Both the position numbers and the translations under genes were made by a program. Shown piece after piece: positions 34,779 through 47,900 of a DNA stretch of 64,000 nt (position 1 is the stretch's first letter; each line of letters opens with the position of its first letter). The notes under the pieces are model-generated. The model had not been told where the DNA came from, searched no databases, and was given only the letters and a program-made list of their open reading frames with translations. Location: NCBI GenBank assembly GCA_000934455.1, contig KN885187.1:103070-167069 (forward strand), written 5' to 3'. This DNA comes from Apostichopus parvimensis. Taxonomy: Eukaryota; Echinodermata; Holothuroidea; Aspidochirotida; Stichopodidae.

Positions 34779-37700
34779 TTAGATGGGGAGTAACATCTTC
34801 AACCCAACGGTGATGATCACATGCCATCCAAGCACCCTGCAATCAACCATCATACTCCTGTTTTCAACCAGGGTTTTTATTTTGGCCATCAAAGTAGAAT
34901 TCCTCAGACCAGAATTTTCCCACTTGCAACTGTTTTCATGTCACTATAACTGTATTGACGGGCTTGTTCAGGAAATACTTGGAGTAGGAGCCCACCAGAA
35001 TAAACTGAGAATTATATCTTGTAAACCTAAAAGAGAAAGAATTTAGGAATCTTATGTAAAAATAGTCCACTCATAAAGGAAAGTCTTAAAGGAGAAAACA
35101 AACTTTCAATTGCAGGTCAGTAACATCGACATGACTAGATGCTATTTAACCAAGAGATTATATTTAAGGTGTACAGTGCCATTGTCCAAGTCTTTAGTGC
35201 TAATGCAAACAGTTTTTCAGACAAAATCAAGAGATTTTATTGTTAATATAGTCCTGTTGTAGCTATGGTAATTCTTGACATCTGAAAATATGCTGACAAC
35301 ATCAAATAGCATCCAAGAGTAACCACATTTGAGAATCTCTTAAAACGGCATCATCCATATCACATATCGTAGATACCGACGAGGTACGATGCAGCATTGA
35401 GCCATTTACACATCTCTATAGACGCAGTATGTCAGCTAGAAACTCACCTGACGACAGACTCATGCCAGTTTCTAAATGGTACTTCCTCCTCGTTAGAAAG
35501 ACCGAAACAAGAGGCTAGTTTCCTGACGACAGAATCGTCAATGGCAGAGCCCTGATGAAAATACACCGAATAGATTGCACTGTAACAAGATGGAGGAAAG
35601 AGTAAATGAGTTCCCTTATTGACCAAATATTATCTCTTCAACAAATCATGGTTATATTTCCCTCTCTTAATAGGTTTGGTATAAATTTTAAACTCATTTC
35701 ATTTGAACAAGGGGTATGACTATGGAGTCCCCACTTATCTCCTCCTTTACCCTCTTGTTTCTGGTTGAGAATCTGATTAATATTAATACACACCAAATTT
35801 ATTATACCAAGACAACATCGGCAAACTGAGACATGAAGACAAAATGCAATAGCAATGTTGACTTGGTGTGCACATACAACAGATATGGAAGATCATAAAT
35901 TTTCTTTCTCTTTCTTCTTGGTGGATTTCAGTGACTGTCTGTGCTGTTGTGGATGACCACAGATATATCAGAGTGATAAGACTTAATCGTATTAGGATAC
36001 TGTGTGTTTAACTCATGGCAATAAATGTTAAGTAGGTTTGAAAACTTAGTGAAATCACTTCATTAAGTCTTAGAAAAGTTTTCATCTTAAAAGAAACCAA
36101 AATGTGTTTCCCACATAAAAATATGACTTTCCCAAAGTGAATCCATATTAAAACTGAGATTAAAGTAAACAATTCTCAGTGACTGCCAAACTAAATGTAA
36201 TGCGATACAACCAGCAAGCTGAGGGTTTCAGGCTTGGTTGCTTAGTATTGTAACAGAAATCCAAGCAATGGCAAAGTGAGCATATTTGTGTGTGTGTGCA
36301 AGAGTGTGTGTGTGTCTGTATTAGGTGAGGGACAGATGGAGCAGAGGAGGGAGGGGGTGGGGTTGGGTGATAGAAAGTTACAGTTCAGAACCACCATTCA
36401 TATCGTGTTCTTGAGTCAGTACATGTATTGTTTGCTTTAATATGTACCAAAGTTGTTATGGATAACAGTGAGATGGATAGCAGAACCTTGACAACTCTTG
36501 GTACAAGTGATTCCTCCCCTGCCATCAACAAGTTTGACATAAATTACATAATGAGTGGAATTCTTACCTTGATCCCAAAGAAAGACTTGTAGAAAGTCGA
36601 GTACCATCTTGTAAGCACTGGTGTAATACTGTAGTGTTAAGTAATCTACTGCTGGCAATCAAAGACTTAATCTCTGTTTCATATTCATGATATGTTAATT
36701 TGTATGTCTCTGTGGGCTCTAAATTGGAGTTGCTAGGAGAGTAATATATTAAACAAAAATATAATATCAAAGATGAGAGATTTGCAATATACAGAGAAAA
36801 ATGACAAAGAATGATGTTCATTTATTGATATTATTTAACCAACTGACAAAAATAAAAATAAAATGACTGCAGCACTATGACAGTAATATTTTCAGGGAGA
36901 GAAATGTGTAAATAGAAACACTATGCAATTAATTGGGTGACTTAAGCCAAAAAATTAATTTTGATATATTATAGGCTGTCAAAAAATACTGCTATCAGGC
37001 AATAATGTATTCAGTAAACAAATTTAAGTTTCTAAGAATGACCATTTAAACATCTGAGAACCATCAATAAAGTACTTGCATGCTTAAGTCTAACAAACTG
37101 ACCAGTTCCTCATACATGCTACACAAAACTCATAAAGCAACATTTTGACAGCCTCAGTTAAAGGGTGTGAAGACTCGCGCAAAAAGAAACGTCTAATGCC
37201 GGTAATTTGACCTAGTTTCGTATGAGGTGTAACAGAAGTGTTAAACACTACCATCGCTCCCAGAAAATATACACACAGCTTGCTACCGTCGGTAATTAGA
37301 CACTAGTGCAGTCAGTACATACAGCTGCGGTCAATACACACAGCACAGTATACAAACGATACAGCGATGGACATCTCAGGTCCAGCTAAAGATAACAATT
37401 AAGGTATCACGTTTCATTACTGTCTGCATTTTGTAGCGACACGAACAAAACGTCACTTGCAAGCAACAGAAAGTTAACTTTTTCAGATGGCCGCACACGG
37501 TTTGGGGCGAGTCTTCAATGCCTTTAACATTTTCACAGTGCATTTAAAAATTTGAAGAGGATAAAATAAATATTGAACGTCGCCCAAGGTGTTTCTGTTG
37601 TTCATGTGAAGTTACAAGAAGATGTGCAAGTTGAGTTTTATATTAGAATTGATTAAAACAATGGATGTAATTAACTTTTAGGGCTGCATTGAGAAACCAA

Positions 37701-40700
37701 CAGCATAATCAGTTTAGCCTTAAAGGAGCAGTCCAGACAGTTAAATACCCTGAAAACTGGAATAAGTAAAGTAACATTACAAGCAATCTGAGTTCCATCT
37801 TTTCTTGGACTATGAAATATCAAAAGACTGAAATTGACCAAAGTAACCTTAAAGTGGTAAGGAAATATATCGATAAAAGTAGAGTATCGCATTGATGCAT
37901 TTGAAGTTCTAGCCAACCTAACTAAAGACTAGACTGGGAGAAGAGGTTTCATTTTGGAATGCACAGCAAGATAGACTTACGTCGATGATATCCTATCTTT
38001 TAAGTATCTGCGTAGAAATGGTGTCTCCATCGTAAAACCAGTCGGCAAGGAACGCCTTACACGTGAAAGATCTGGTACTATTATCTCTCTGCCCTTCAAG
38101 AATTCACCTGTTTTTAATACAAATAGCACAAGTTTTTTATAAATAATAAAATTTAGACAGTCAATGAAATTATGAGAATGGCACTAGATGATAGAGATTG
38201 CATAGTTTGACGATGTTTACAGCAACAACTGTGCATACATTAATATTAACAATAAAAAAAAAAATCAAATTTTCCTGATGTCATGTATCAAGACTAAAAT
38301 AAATTTATCGGTTTCTTATTGGAAATTGAAATAAAATTCCACGGCAGCTGACAGACAAATAACAGACTAAGTTACATTACCTTTACATATGAGATGCAAA
38401 GACCCCCAGTCTATCTTTACACTATAATGTGTTAATTATCTCTCCCACAATGATGCTAGAGTTGCCTTAAATCAGTGTTTGAAAACATACGACGATACTT
38501 TGCAAATATCACACTGTATGTTTACTTATTAAGAGTCTGTGGAAAATGAATGATCTGCATTACTATTCATATATTACAATCTTCTTGCTTTAGCTTTCTT
38601 CAAAATTTGTCCTCATTTCTNNNNNNNNNNNNNNNNNNNNNNNNNNNNNNNNNNNNNNNNNNNNNNNNNNCTATTCATATATTACAATCTTCTTGCTTTA
38701 GCTTTCTTCAAAATTTGTCCTCATTTCTACCATCTCCTCCCCCCTCCCCCCCCCCCCTTGACTCTACTAACCCTTTCTACCAACTTTCAGTGATAGTAAC
38801 TAAACCAGGAGAGAAAAACTTCTATCAAAATAAAAACATAAATTATAAATTCTTGAGAGGAAGGAGAAGATGTAGAATCATTTCAAATCACTAAATACAT
38901 TACCTTGAAACCATCCCCTCCAGGTGGGCTGTTGACAACATTCATACTTTGTGTCTCTTATCTCATCCATGAGAGGTCTACTTAAAACCCATCTGAAAAT
39001 AAACATCAAGATAAAACAATTGTACATGTTTGACTAGAATAAAACAGTATAAATATATGCATGACTAGTACACAAAGAGGACCCTCACATGAAGCAAAGG
39101 AAGAAGTGCCGGTTACCAAAATTCAGTTTTAGAAATCCTCGTTCAGCTTATATCTATTGCGGTTAAGATTTGTTAACAACAAGAAAAGACTCCTATACTA
39201 GGAATACCATGAAACATATATTCCAAAACTTTCTAAAAGAGTGTTTCAAAATCCTGGTAGCCATTTTAGCAAATCTAGCTGATTTTGCCTCACTAGGTTA
39301 ATGTCCATTTGAAGGAATTATCTGTTGGTCTGATACAAACTCGATATAATTTGAGATCTGCCCGAAGTAATCAGTGACAAATGATCCAAGGGAATCAATA
39401 GAAAAACAACCAGCTTCATTTCACAGTCTAACTGACCGTCTAACAACCGTCTAAGTGACCAGGGTTCTATGTACAAAACAAAACCTATCAAAATCTAACT
39501 GACCAGGGTTCTATGATGAGATGATTTAGGTTGTCGCGATAGGCATCGACTAGTGCCAGTTTATAATGGAATGCACTAAAGTATGAGAAAGAGCGAGATT
39601 TTATAATTACTAGAGTGAAAAATTCATGACAGAGAAACAATAAAGTAATCTGAAACAATATAAACCAGACTTACCCAAACCCAGGGAAGTTTTGTGTTCT
39701 GTAATAAATCTGGGCTGCACCGGATGAATGAATGAAACCTAAACAGAAAAGTAATAGAAACTGATTTTCCTACGGAATTCCTTTCTAAATCAACAATTAA
39801 TATGGTCACTTCTTTCAGAGAGATGTTTTATATAGATCTGGTACACTGTTGTCGGATTAAAAAATGCAAACAAAAGCGAAACCAAAAGCAAATTAGAAGT
39901 ATCTATCTATGGCTCACCATTTTCATTCCACGCTGAAACTGTCAAAAGTGATCTGTCTTGTTCCAACAGATGAAGAGTCTGGGAGAAATACCTCAAAAAA
40001 TCAGGAGACACTTCCAAATAAGGCTCAAGAACAATCACGTACAGTTTGTCCTTCTGAAATGTCAGACTTAGCTCTAAAGCCCTTCGCAAATTTTCTGTCG
40101 AGTGAAAAAGGAGAGCATTGACAGTAAGGAGCAAAGTTATACAAAGTTGTGTAAATAACTAAACTGATGGTAAGGTCTTTTGATTGGACACGAACTAGTG
40201 AGCGAAAGTATAAAAGACAACCCATTCAGGTTTAATATTTCACATACAAAAATATAAAGGTATCACCTCAGTTTACCAGCTGAGCTGTAAAAGTTCTCTT
40301 CTTCATCTGGGCCCCTTATCAGATTGCTAACAGCAATATTTTTGTCTGGCCTTTGAAACTAGATCTATAACCCTTAATGAAGTTCTCTTAGAGTACAGAG
40401 TTAAATTTATTAATTTAAAAAAATATGAGAATATGTAGATTTAGATTTACTATTTAATTAGATTTAGATTTTTAGAAGGTGTGATTAATCTAGGAGGACA
40501 ACCGATGCAGGTGCAATTATGCAGTTGTCAGTTAGGTGTAAATTGTTTAATAGTAACTTTCAAATCAAAACTCCACACCAAAACATTACACAATTAGTAA
40601 CACTTCTAAAAAAGCCTAATCTAAAGTTTGATAAATAAATTTTAATACAAAATGTCATCATTGTGAGGAAAAAGCATCCTCTTTAACAGATAAACATAGT

Positions 40701-41945
40701 ACAGAACATCTTCTCACCATGGTAACTTGGGAAACTCCGTTGCTCTTTGACCCTGAATCCATATAGTCTAACCAGGTCGCTAGGTTCCTCAAAGTGACCT
40801 TCTAGGACTACATAAACATTATCCCTGTTAAGTCCTGGAATTTCCAGCAATGAATCCATGCATCTTTGCAATGCTTTCAGATCAGCACCTATGAATGAAT
40901 GAATGAATGAATGAATGAATGAATGAATGAATGAATGAATGAATGAATGAATGAATGAATGAAAGGGGTAGTCAATTTGGCGATTATCTGAAAGGTTAAA
41001 GGTTATCCATAGGGTCTTTTGCATACTGTTCAATACAGTAGCTAAAGTCCTAATTAAAGACATTGACATTCGATGATGTTCTCTTGTCACATAGTTACTT
41101 AAGTCTGCTACAGCAAGAAAGAATCTAAGATTATTTGTCATTCTAATGATGTCATCAGGAAAACTGATTTACAAGTTAAAGTTTTGGTTTATTTTACAAA
41201 TCATCTAGATTATCTTTATATGGAATGAGAGACAATTTGATTACTTGCCACAGTCAATTTCCTATAAACTTTTAGACTTATTGGGTAACAAATAAATTAA
41301 ATTAATGGCATTTTTCCTTTTATGGGCAATGATATGTATAGCCAGTACCCCATCTGTCATGATAATGTACAGTCAGTCATTCTGTGTTTTGTTAGATAAA
41401 TGTATAAAGTGACTCCCAGGCTACAAAATTCATAAACAAGCCTTTTCTGCATTGCATGTTCTACATATTGGTGAATGCAATAATTTGTATACATGTGTTA
41501 TGCAGCAGTCAACCTCTGCAAACAGTCCTGCATGCACCCCTGTGAATGCACTGTATGAACACTGTATCATATGCACTGTATGAACACTGTATCATATGCA
41601 CTGTATGAACACTGTATAATATGCACTGTATGAACACTGTATCATATGCACTGTATGAACACTGTATCATATGTACTGTATGAACACTGTATCATATGCA
41701 CTGTATGAACACTGTATCATATGACAGATCCTTCATGTTGCAGAGGTTGTAGAACCATCTCATACCTCCAATGACAAGTATAGGAGTGCTGTACGCTTTG
41801 TTTTTATGTAGAGACATGTCATCCAATGGCAGCGCCTTCAAGACCTTCTTCCTCTCACCAATACAGAGATCTACGTACGACGGATATTTCTTACAAAACT
41901 CCCGTCTTCTCACTTCGGACGGATGTAAGACCCGGAAACCCTCGA
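34779..41945 (-). CDS. GT13 (POMGNT1-like) region of the double-ILEI protein
   Basis: Nine exons. Recognisable POMGNT1 landmarks in order: STPILVIGG (first strand), a VVLEGHFEEPSDLV stretch (family: DGYYEEPMDVV), HLLEQDRSLLTVSAWNENG (family: HLLEEDDSLYCISAWNDQG), NFPGFGWVLSRPL (family: TMPGLGWVLRRSL), and GREIIVPDLSRVRR (family: GRECIIPDVSRSYH). The metal-binding LEEDLDI of the family reads LEPYLEV (557-561), and the WDWDMWMR segment carrying the general base reads PTWRGWFQ (636-643). The fold is probably kept while classical transferase chemistry is not. Confidence 0.87.
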
Positions 41946-44900
41946 CTGACAACAAGAGAGCAAGAGAGAAAGAGAGATTAGCATTTTAAAAAGTAACATC
42001 AATCTAACCAACCCATAAATTCGGATTTAATCGTTCTAAATCGGACAATCTTAAACTGCCTCGTCCTAACTGTTAAATCTCAAAATTTGCCGCTGTTCAT
42101 TTCCACATTACTTTTCTCGATCACTTATGCTTGAGGATTAAATTCTGTGTCCTTAGCACTCAAGAAGGATCTTCCTTTGTTTTATAAGAAAGTGTTGTAA
42201 ATCAAACCTGTTTTCCTCCAAGCATAATTATAAAAACAACTGCAGGCTGTCTTGTATTTCTGGAAATGACATCCTACATAACCAACTGATTAAAACTAAA
42301 ACATCCACAAAATGAAGTGATGAGGTGATGCAGGTACATCAAACAAGAAACTCCATGTATTCAGAAACAGGCAGCAAAGCTACGTTAAATGGACAAACTT
42401 ACTTTTGTCTGGGATGCAGGCATTCAGTGCCGCTTTAGCCTTTGATTTATCGTTTACGTTGCTGGCAAGATTCATCTCTTCGAAAGGGGAAGAACCCTGT
42501 ATACCTTTCATGCCAACAAACACCCACATTCCTTTAAACGTTAAGTCCTGGATCTTGAAGGCACCAAATCTCTCCAAGATGTCTTTTGCATGGACAGACA
42601 ACCTACAATGACGATAAAGACGAAAAAATTGTACGAGGATTATGATGAATTTGCATAATAAGGATTAATTAAATAGATAAAGATGATACTAGAGGTAGGC
42701 AATTACCCAACAAATACACTATTTGTTAGAAATTAGGCCCATGACAGACAGTACACATTAAAACCTGCAATCAAACCGTAAAATCAACTAAGAAATTCTA
42801 TGCACTCGACTCAATTCCAGTTTCATGGATTGCCATTTTTTTCTTCTAATAATGATCATTTTCAAAGGTAGATTCAAGAGGGTAGATGTCAATGATATAT
42901 GTTGTGATTTTCAAGTAATTTTCAAAAATATACCATAATGATCTAGAAGTACACAGATTCCATCGACCTTACAACGACAATATGAATATGAATAGCAACA
43001 GTATGAATATTCATTTCTAGCTGGAGCTCACATAATAGACTATTGGCTTTCTCAAAATAAACATTCATTGCACATGTGCAATTGTGTTTACAACAACATA
43101 TATCAGCTGCTTCAAAATGAATGTTCATGTCCAAATATCACGAGCCTTTGTCATTATGTTATCATAAGTACCAACTCAACAATGATAGATGAAGAGTTTT
43201 GTTGAATTTAAATTTTGGAAATCAAATCAAATATGTCTTTGCTGCTCATTTTGTCAAGCTGGGATGTACAAACTAACTGTTACTGTAGAAATTATTGGCC
43301 AATTTTTTTTTACACTTATTGCGATCACAAAACTTGAACGAAGCCACATGTACTGGAGTAACTACAATGATGTTAAAACTTCTTTCATTCATAAGGGAGG
43401 GGGAGGGGTAGGGGGAGGGGGGCCTAGTTTATGTCCAAATGTATGTAAAACTTATAAAAACAAAATGAAACAAAGCATGCATCTAAATAGTGACAGTTTA
43501 TCATTAACAGGTGAAGATACAATTTTTGGCATGAATGAGAAATTAAGGAACAAAAGGATAACAAGATAGAAATACATTAAAAAAGTATTACGGACAGAAA
43601 AAAAACAACCATTTGCTTGTTTGCATATTATGACTTATCAATCCCCCAAAAAGTTTACTGCAATTATGAGATGCATCTTAACTTTCATCATGTATCTTAC
43701 CATCTCGAGGCATCATCAGACACTGCTCCTATCAAGAGTTGCCTCTCGTTAACTTCCCGTAGAAATTCAACCAATCTATCACTTTCAGCCTCTGCGAATG
43801 TGAATTTCAATGAAGGAGAATACTTGAGTAAATCTACACACAGAAATAAATCTACACTGTCTTATAGAACTCTGCATGACACTGTATAGTCATGTAATTG
43901 TGAATCAAACACATGGATTAGCTGATCACAAATAACATAGAAATGTCCATTTCTTATTTCAATCATTATGAATTCATACTTTCACAGGTCAAAGCAGGTA
44001 TATAGCAAGCATATAGCTGTACAACCCATTAACAAAAGAGTTGTTTATACTAGCAGTCTGGTTTAGTATAAACAATTCATATAAGACTGAACTTGAGCAT
44101 ATCTTAAGGGGAAGAATATTGGACATTTTAATACAAGGAAAAATTTTTCAGGTTATTAAGAGAAAGTGTCTTTGACATGAACGTAGATCAGAGAGTATGA
44201 GCTAGGGCAAACGACTCTCTTAACTTTAAACAAAAAAACTTAAAACTAAAGATAAGAAAATATTACATTGTTAGACAATGATTGAGTTGTATTGTAATAC
44301 TAAAGAACTCACAAAATTATCATGTCTATTTGTATAAATATCAAATGAGTCAATAAAAGTGATGAAAAAAAAAAAAACTTTAAACAAATAGTCAGGAAGC
44401 ATAAAAGATAATGACAATGATAAGTAATGTTTTGTTTTTAATGCACTTTACCTTCATTTACACAGCTTTCCATGAATACATCTGATCTGGTTTGCATTGC
44501 AAATAATTTTGACTTTTTGACCTTTTTTGCCAAAAAAAATTGTGTTAAGCAATATTGCATTTATCATTTGGGGATGAGGAAATATTAACATCGTAGACCA
44601 GAGTGTCGGTTGAATATTGTCAGTGGTAGAATTATATAGATTGATGGTCAAGATTATCTTGTTCATTAGTGTAAGGGAACATAGCATTTATGCCAGACCA
44701 ACAGAGCGACCATCAATAGGCAAATAATGATGACTGTCATACCTGATACATGAGTATCAAATGATTGAGATCTGATTACAGATCCCCAGTCTAAATCGTA
44801 CACTAGAAAGTTCAGCCCACGACCGCCAATGTTTGCAAAATTTCTAGATGGGAGAAACATAAGAAAACAATTAAAGATGCTGATGATGTAATGAGAGAAT

Positions 44901-47900
44901 CTTATGTGTGTGAGAGTGTTATGTGAATGTCTGGATGGGTTTAAACAATTTTTAAAACAATTCCAGGCAGTTGTTTATAGCCTATGCCTTACACACTTCA
45001 AATAGCAGATATGTACCTAGCCTACCATACTGCTATAAGAGAGGTACCTAGCCTAACACAGGTCAGTAGTTGTACCAAGCCTACTACACTTTCAAAGCCA
45101 ATGTATCTAGCCAACCACACTTTTATAGCAGATGTACCTAGTATCTATGCTGGGAATGATTAAACACAGGACATCTAGAACAAATGTGCTGTTCCATAAA
45201 TGATAAACCTCATAGTCAGAAAATATTTTTATTTGCACTTAAAGAATATGCACATGCAGAAGTAGGCACTTTTGAGCACTTACAACATTATGAATACACT
45301 ACATCTGTTGTCTTTCACAGACAACAAACAGAGAAGAAGCCATACAAGCATTGTGCATATTTGAATTGCAGGCCGGAAGTGACCACCCCTGCAGCGGATG
45401 AAACAGAAATAAATCCAGCTACTTACTCTTTACCATTCACACAAAACGAAACAGGAAGCAAGGCTGTATTTTCCAAACTGGCAGAGACAATTTTCACAGC
45501 AGTTTCATTTCCAGAGCAAGGAAGTTTCATCCCACACATTGCACTGTTAGTGGTTTTCACTGCAAAGAAATTGACCAAGAAAGGTTAGAGCTAATTCTGG
45601 CATCATCATTTTCCTGTCTTTAATAGTTACAACTGAGGTTTACTCAGTAAATGTCTTTAACTACATTTCAACTCTTGCCCTGGGATAATGCATTTCCAAT
45701 TTAATTATTAACATAAAGAAAATGTCCTCAACTTTTGAAGATTACTAAAAGAATAGGTGGGGAAGCTAATTTTGGGTGTCTAATTTCAGAAATAAAATGC
45801 ATTAAACTGCTTTTAATTTAAAACAAATTTATATACGTAAATTAACAACAGAAAAACTGACTGGGACTTTGTAAACAATGGAAAAATAGCAAGAAATTCA
45901 CAGCTACAACATTTTTGAGCCAGTGATCTCTGGTTTACAAGCCCAGTGCTCTAACGACTGAGCTATTAGTTGGTGGCGATCCCTACAAGGCCATTCCTTT
46001 GCTAGGGGCGCCAGTCAGAAGCCACGGTACCTTGCATACCCTGTAACCATTGGTTTTGCCCCCGTTTCATTCTATGCAACCCAGGAAGCAGCCGGAAAGG
46101 TATTGCGAGAGAAATTGGGCTTTTGATACATAAATGTATAAATAAATGGAACAACAGAAAACTGACTGGGAAATTTTATGCAAAGAGAGAGAGAGAAAAG
46201 ATAGTTTTTTGTTCTTTTTCCATTAAAGCAAAGTTGTTAGATTTAGAGGCACTGCTCAGGCCATTCTTTTATTTTTTATTCTTTGCTGTCTTTGTTTCAA
46301 CTTTGCTTCAAAAGGAGCAAAAAGATTAGTCAAGTCATCCTACAAACAGCTTCTCATGACTTGAGTTCAGTCACTGAGTTTGGTCTTTGTATTACTCTGT
46401 TGATAAACTTGTTCGAGTCACTGCACTTTGGACAGTGAGTGAAGTGATCCATAACTCCTGAAAAAAAAGCACCAGCTGCTCGGCTGGATAAACTGTCCAG
46501 CCATGACATGATGAAATTTATCCGACTGGAATATCTTTGAGCAGAAAAGAAGGCACTGCACATACAACCAAGATGAGAACGTGGTGGGGTTTTTCAAACT
46601 TCATTTTAATAATAAATTTATACTTTTTATATTTTTCTATATAAACCCAGGCCTTGGAGTTTAGGCTATCTACTGACTAAACACCTGTGCATTTTGCTGT
46701 TTGCCAATAGATAAAAAAGTAGATAAAAAAAAAATCATTATTTGCCAGTACACATTAAGAACATGAACTATTGATAAGTCTGGTAATAGTAGTCAGTGCA
46801 AACAAACATTCTGCATTTCTGTACTGAAAAAATCCCTGTATAATACTGATTATTATATTTATTACTATATCATTGGGCTGCTGTAATAAGACTGTGCAGT
46901 AACTGATGGGTGTTATACATTTTAACAAAGTGCCAGAAAGATCGATTTTTTCAAGCAGTTTTATTTTTTTTTATAGCAAGAGGTTAAAATTGTGAAACTC
47001 TTCACCTGAAAACATTCTTCTATTCTAAAAACAAGAGAAAATTGGGAATTTTATGCATTGCTACATTACCACTGCACCATACAAACTTTCAAATGAAGGC
47101 ATTTAAACTACATGAAGAAAAGACCAAAAAAAGTCATAGAGACGAAAATTTTACTCTTGAAAAAAAGGAAGAAACTTTCATAAAAATGGCGATCAGAAAT
47201 TTACCTTACAGGTAGATTTGTCATTCTCTGGTACACTCACTATTTAGTTTTACTGAAGAATTCTTTCATGCATATAGACTAGTGATTTAGGAAAGGAAAT
47301 TAAGAAACAGTGGAAGCAAAAACATGCACATTCTTTCAGTTTTACTTTGGCTAATTATAATATTCATGATCTAATTTCCCTCTCCTTTTGCAATTTTCAG
47401 CCACAAGCAAGGTGTGAGAAGAGAATTGATCAATTGATTGATTGATCAATTAATTTACATATTTATTTAGTTAACAAGGATAAGAGCAAAGGAGTCCACT
47501 CTACCTGGTGAAACATTCTCCGAGTCTGATAAATTGTTTGAATGCAAGTAGGAATCAACCACTTCAGATAAAGAAATAACATACATGGTTTGTCAAAAGT
47601 GATTGCAAGCAAAAAATCAAGATACCCTCAATCAAAACTGTCAATCCTCATGAGGAAAATTTGGGGGGAAATGATCAGAATATGATCAAGAAACATTACA
47701 GATAAAACTCAGTTTCATTCTTCAAAAGAGCTGAATGTAAATGTTAAGTAAATCTAATGATGAGTTAATTTTCTTTCCACCTAGCTATAAATTTACTTGT
47801 CTTTTCTCTACTTTCATTTCAAATCACATTTCTGACGGTGACGTTACTTCTACAGCCTTTCATCAGGGGAACCGATATAACCCCCTCCCCCCACCTTCAT

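Noticed and set aside
41546-41721. CRISPR-like direct repeats
   Set aside because: Contiguous 25-bp units with no spacers in an animal intron; an ordinary minisatellite.
45184-45588. 134-codon plus-strand frame
   Set aside because: The opposite strand encodes the first exon of FAM3/ILEI domain B with matching phases and conserved Cys residues.
45913-45975. Possible functional tRNA gene on the minus strand
   Set aside because: A-box and anticodon-arm-like sequence only; no convincing B box or acceptor stem, so treated as a SINE fragment.
46354-46563. Minus-strand frame in the intron between the two ILEI modules
   Set aside because: Joining the flanking exons without it already preserves phase and domain order; no homology recognised.
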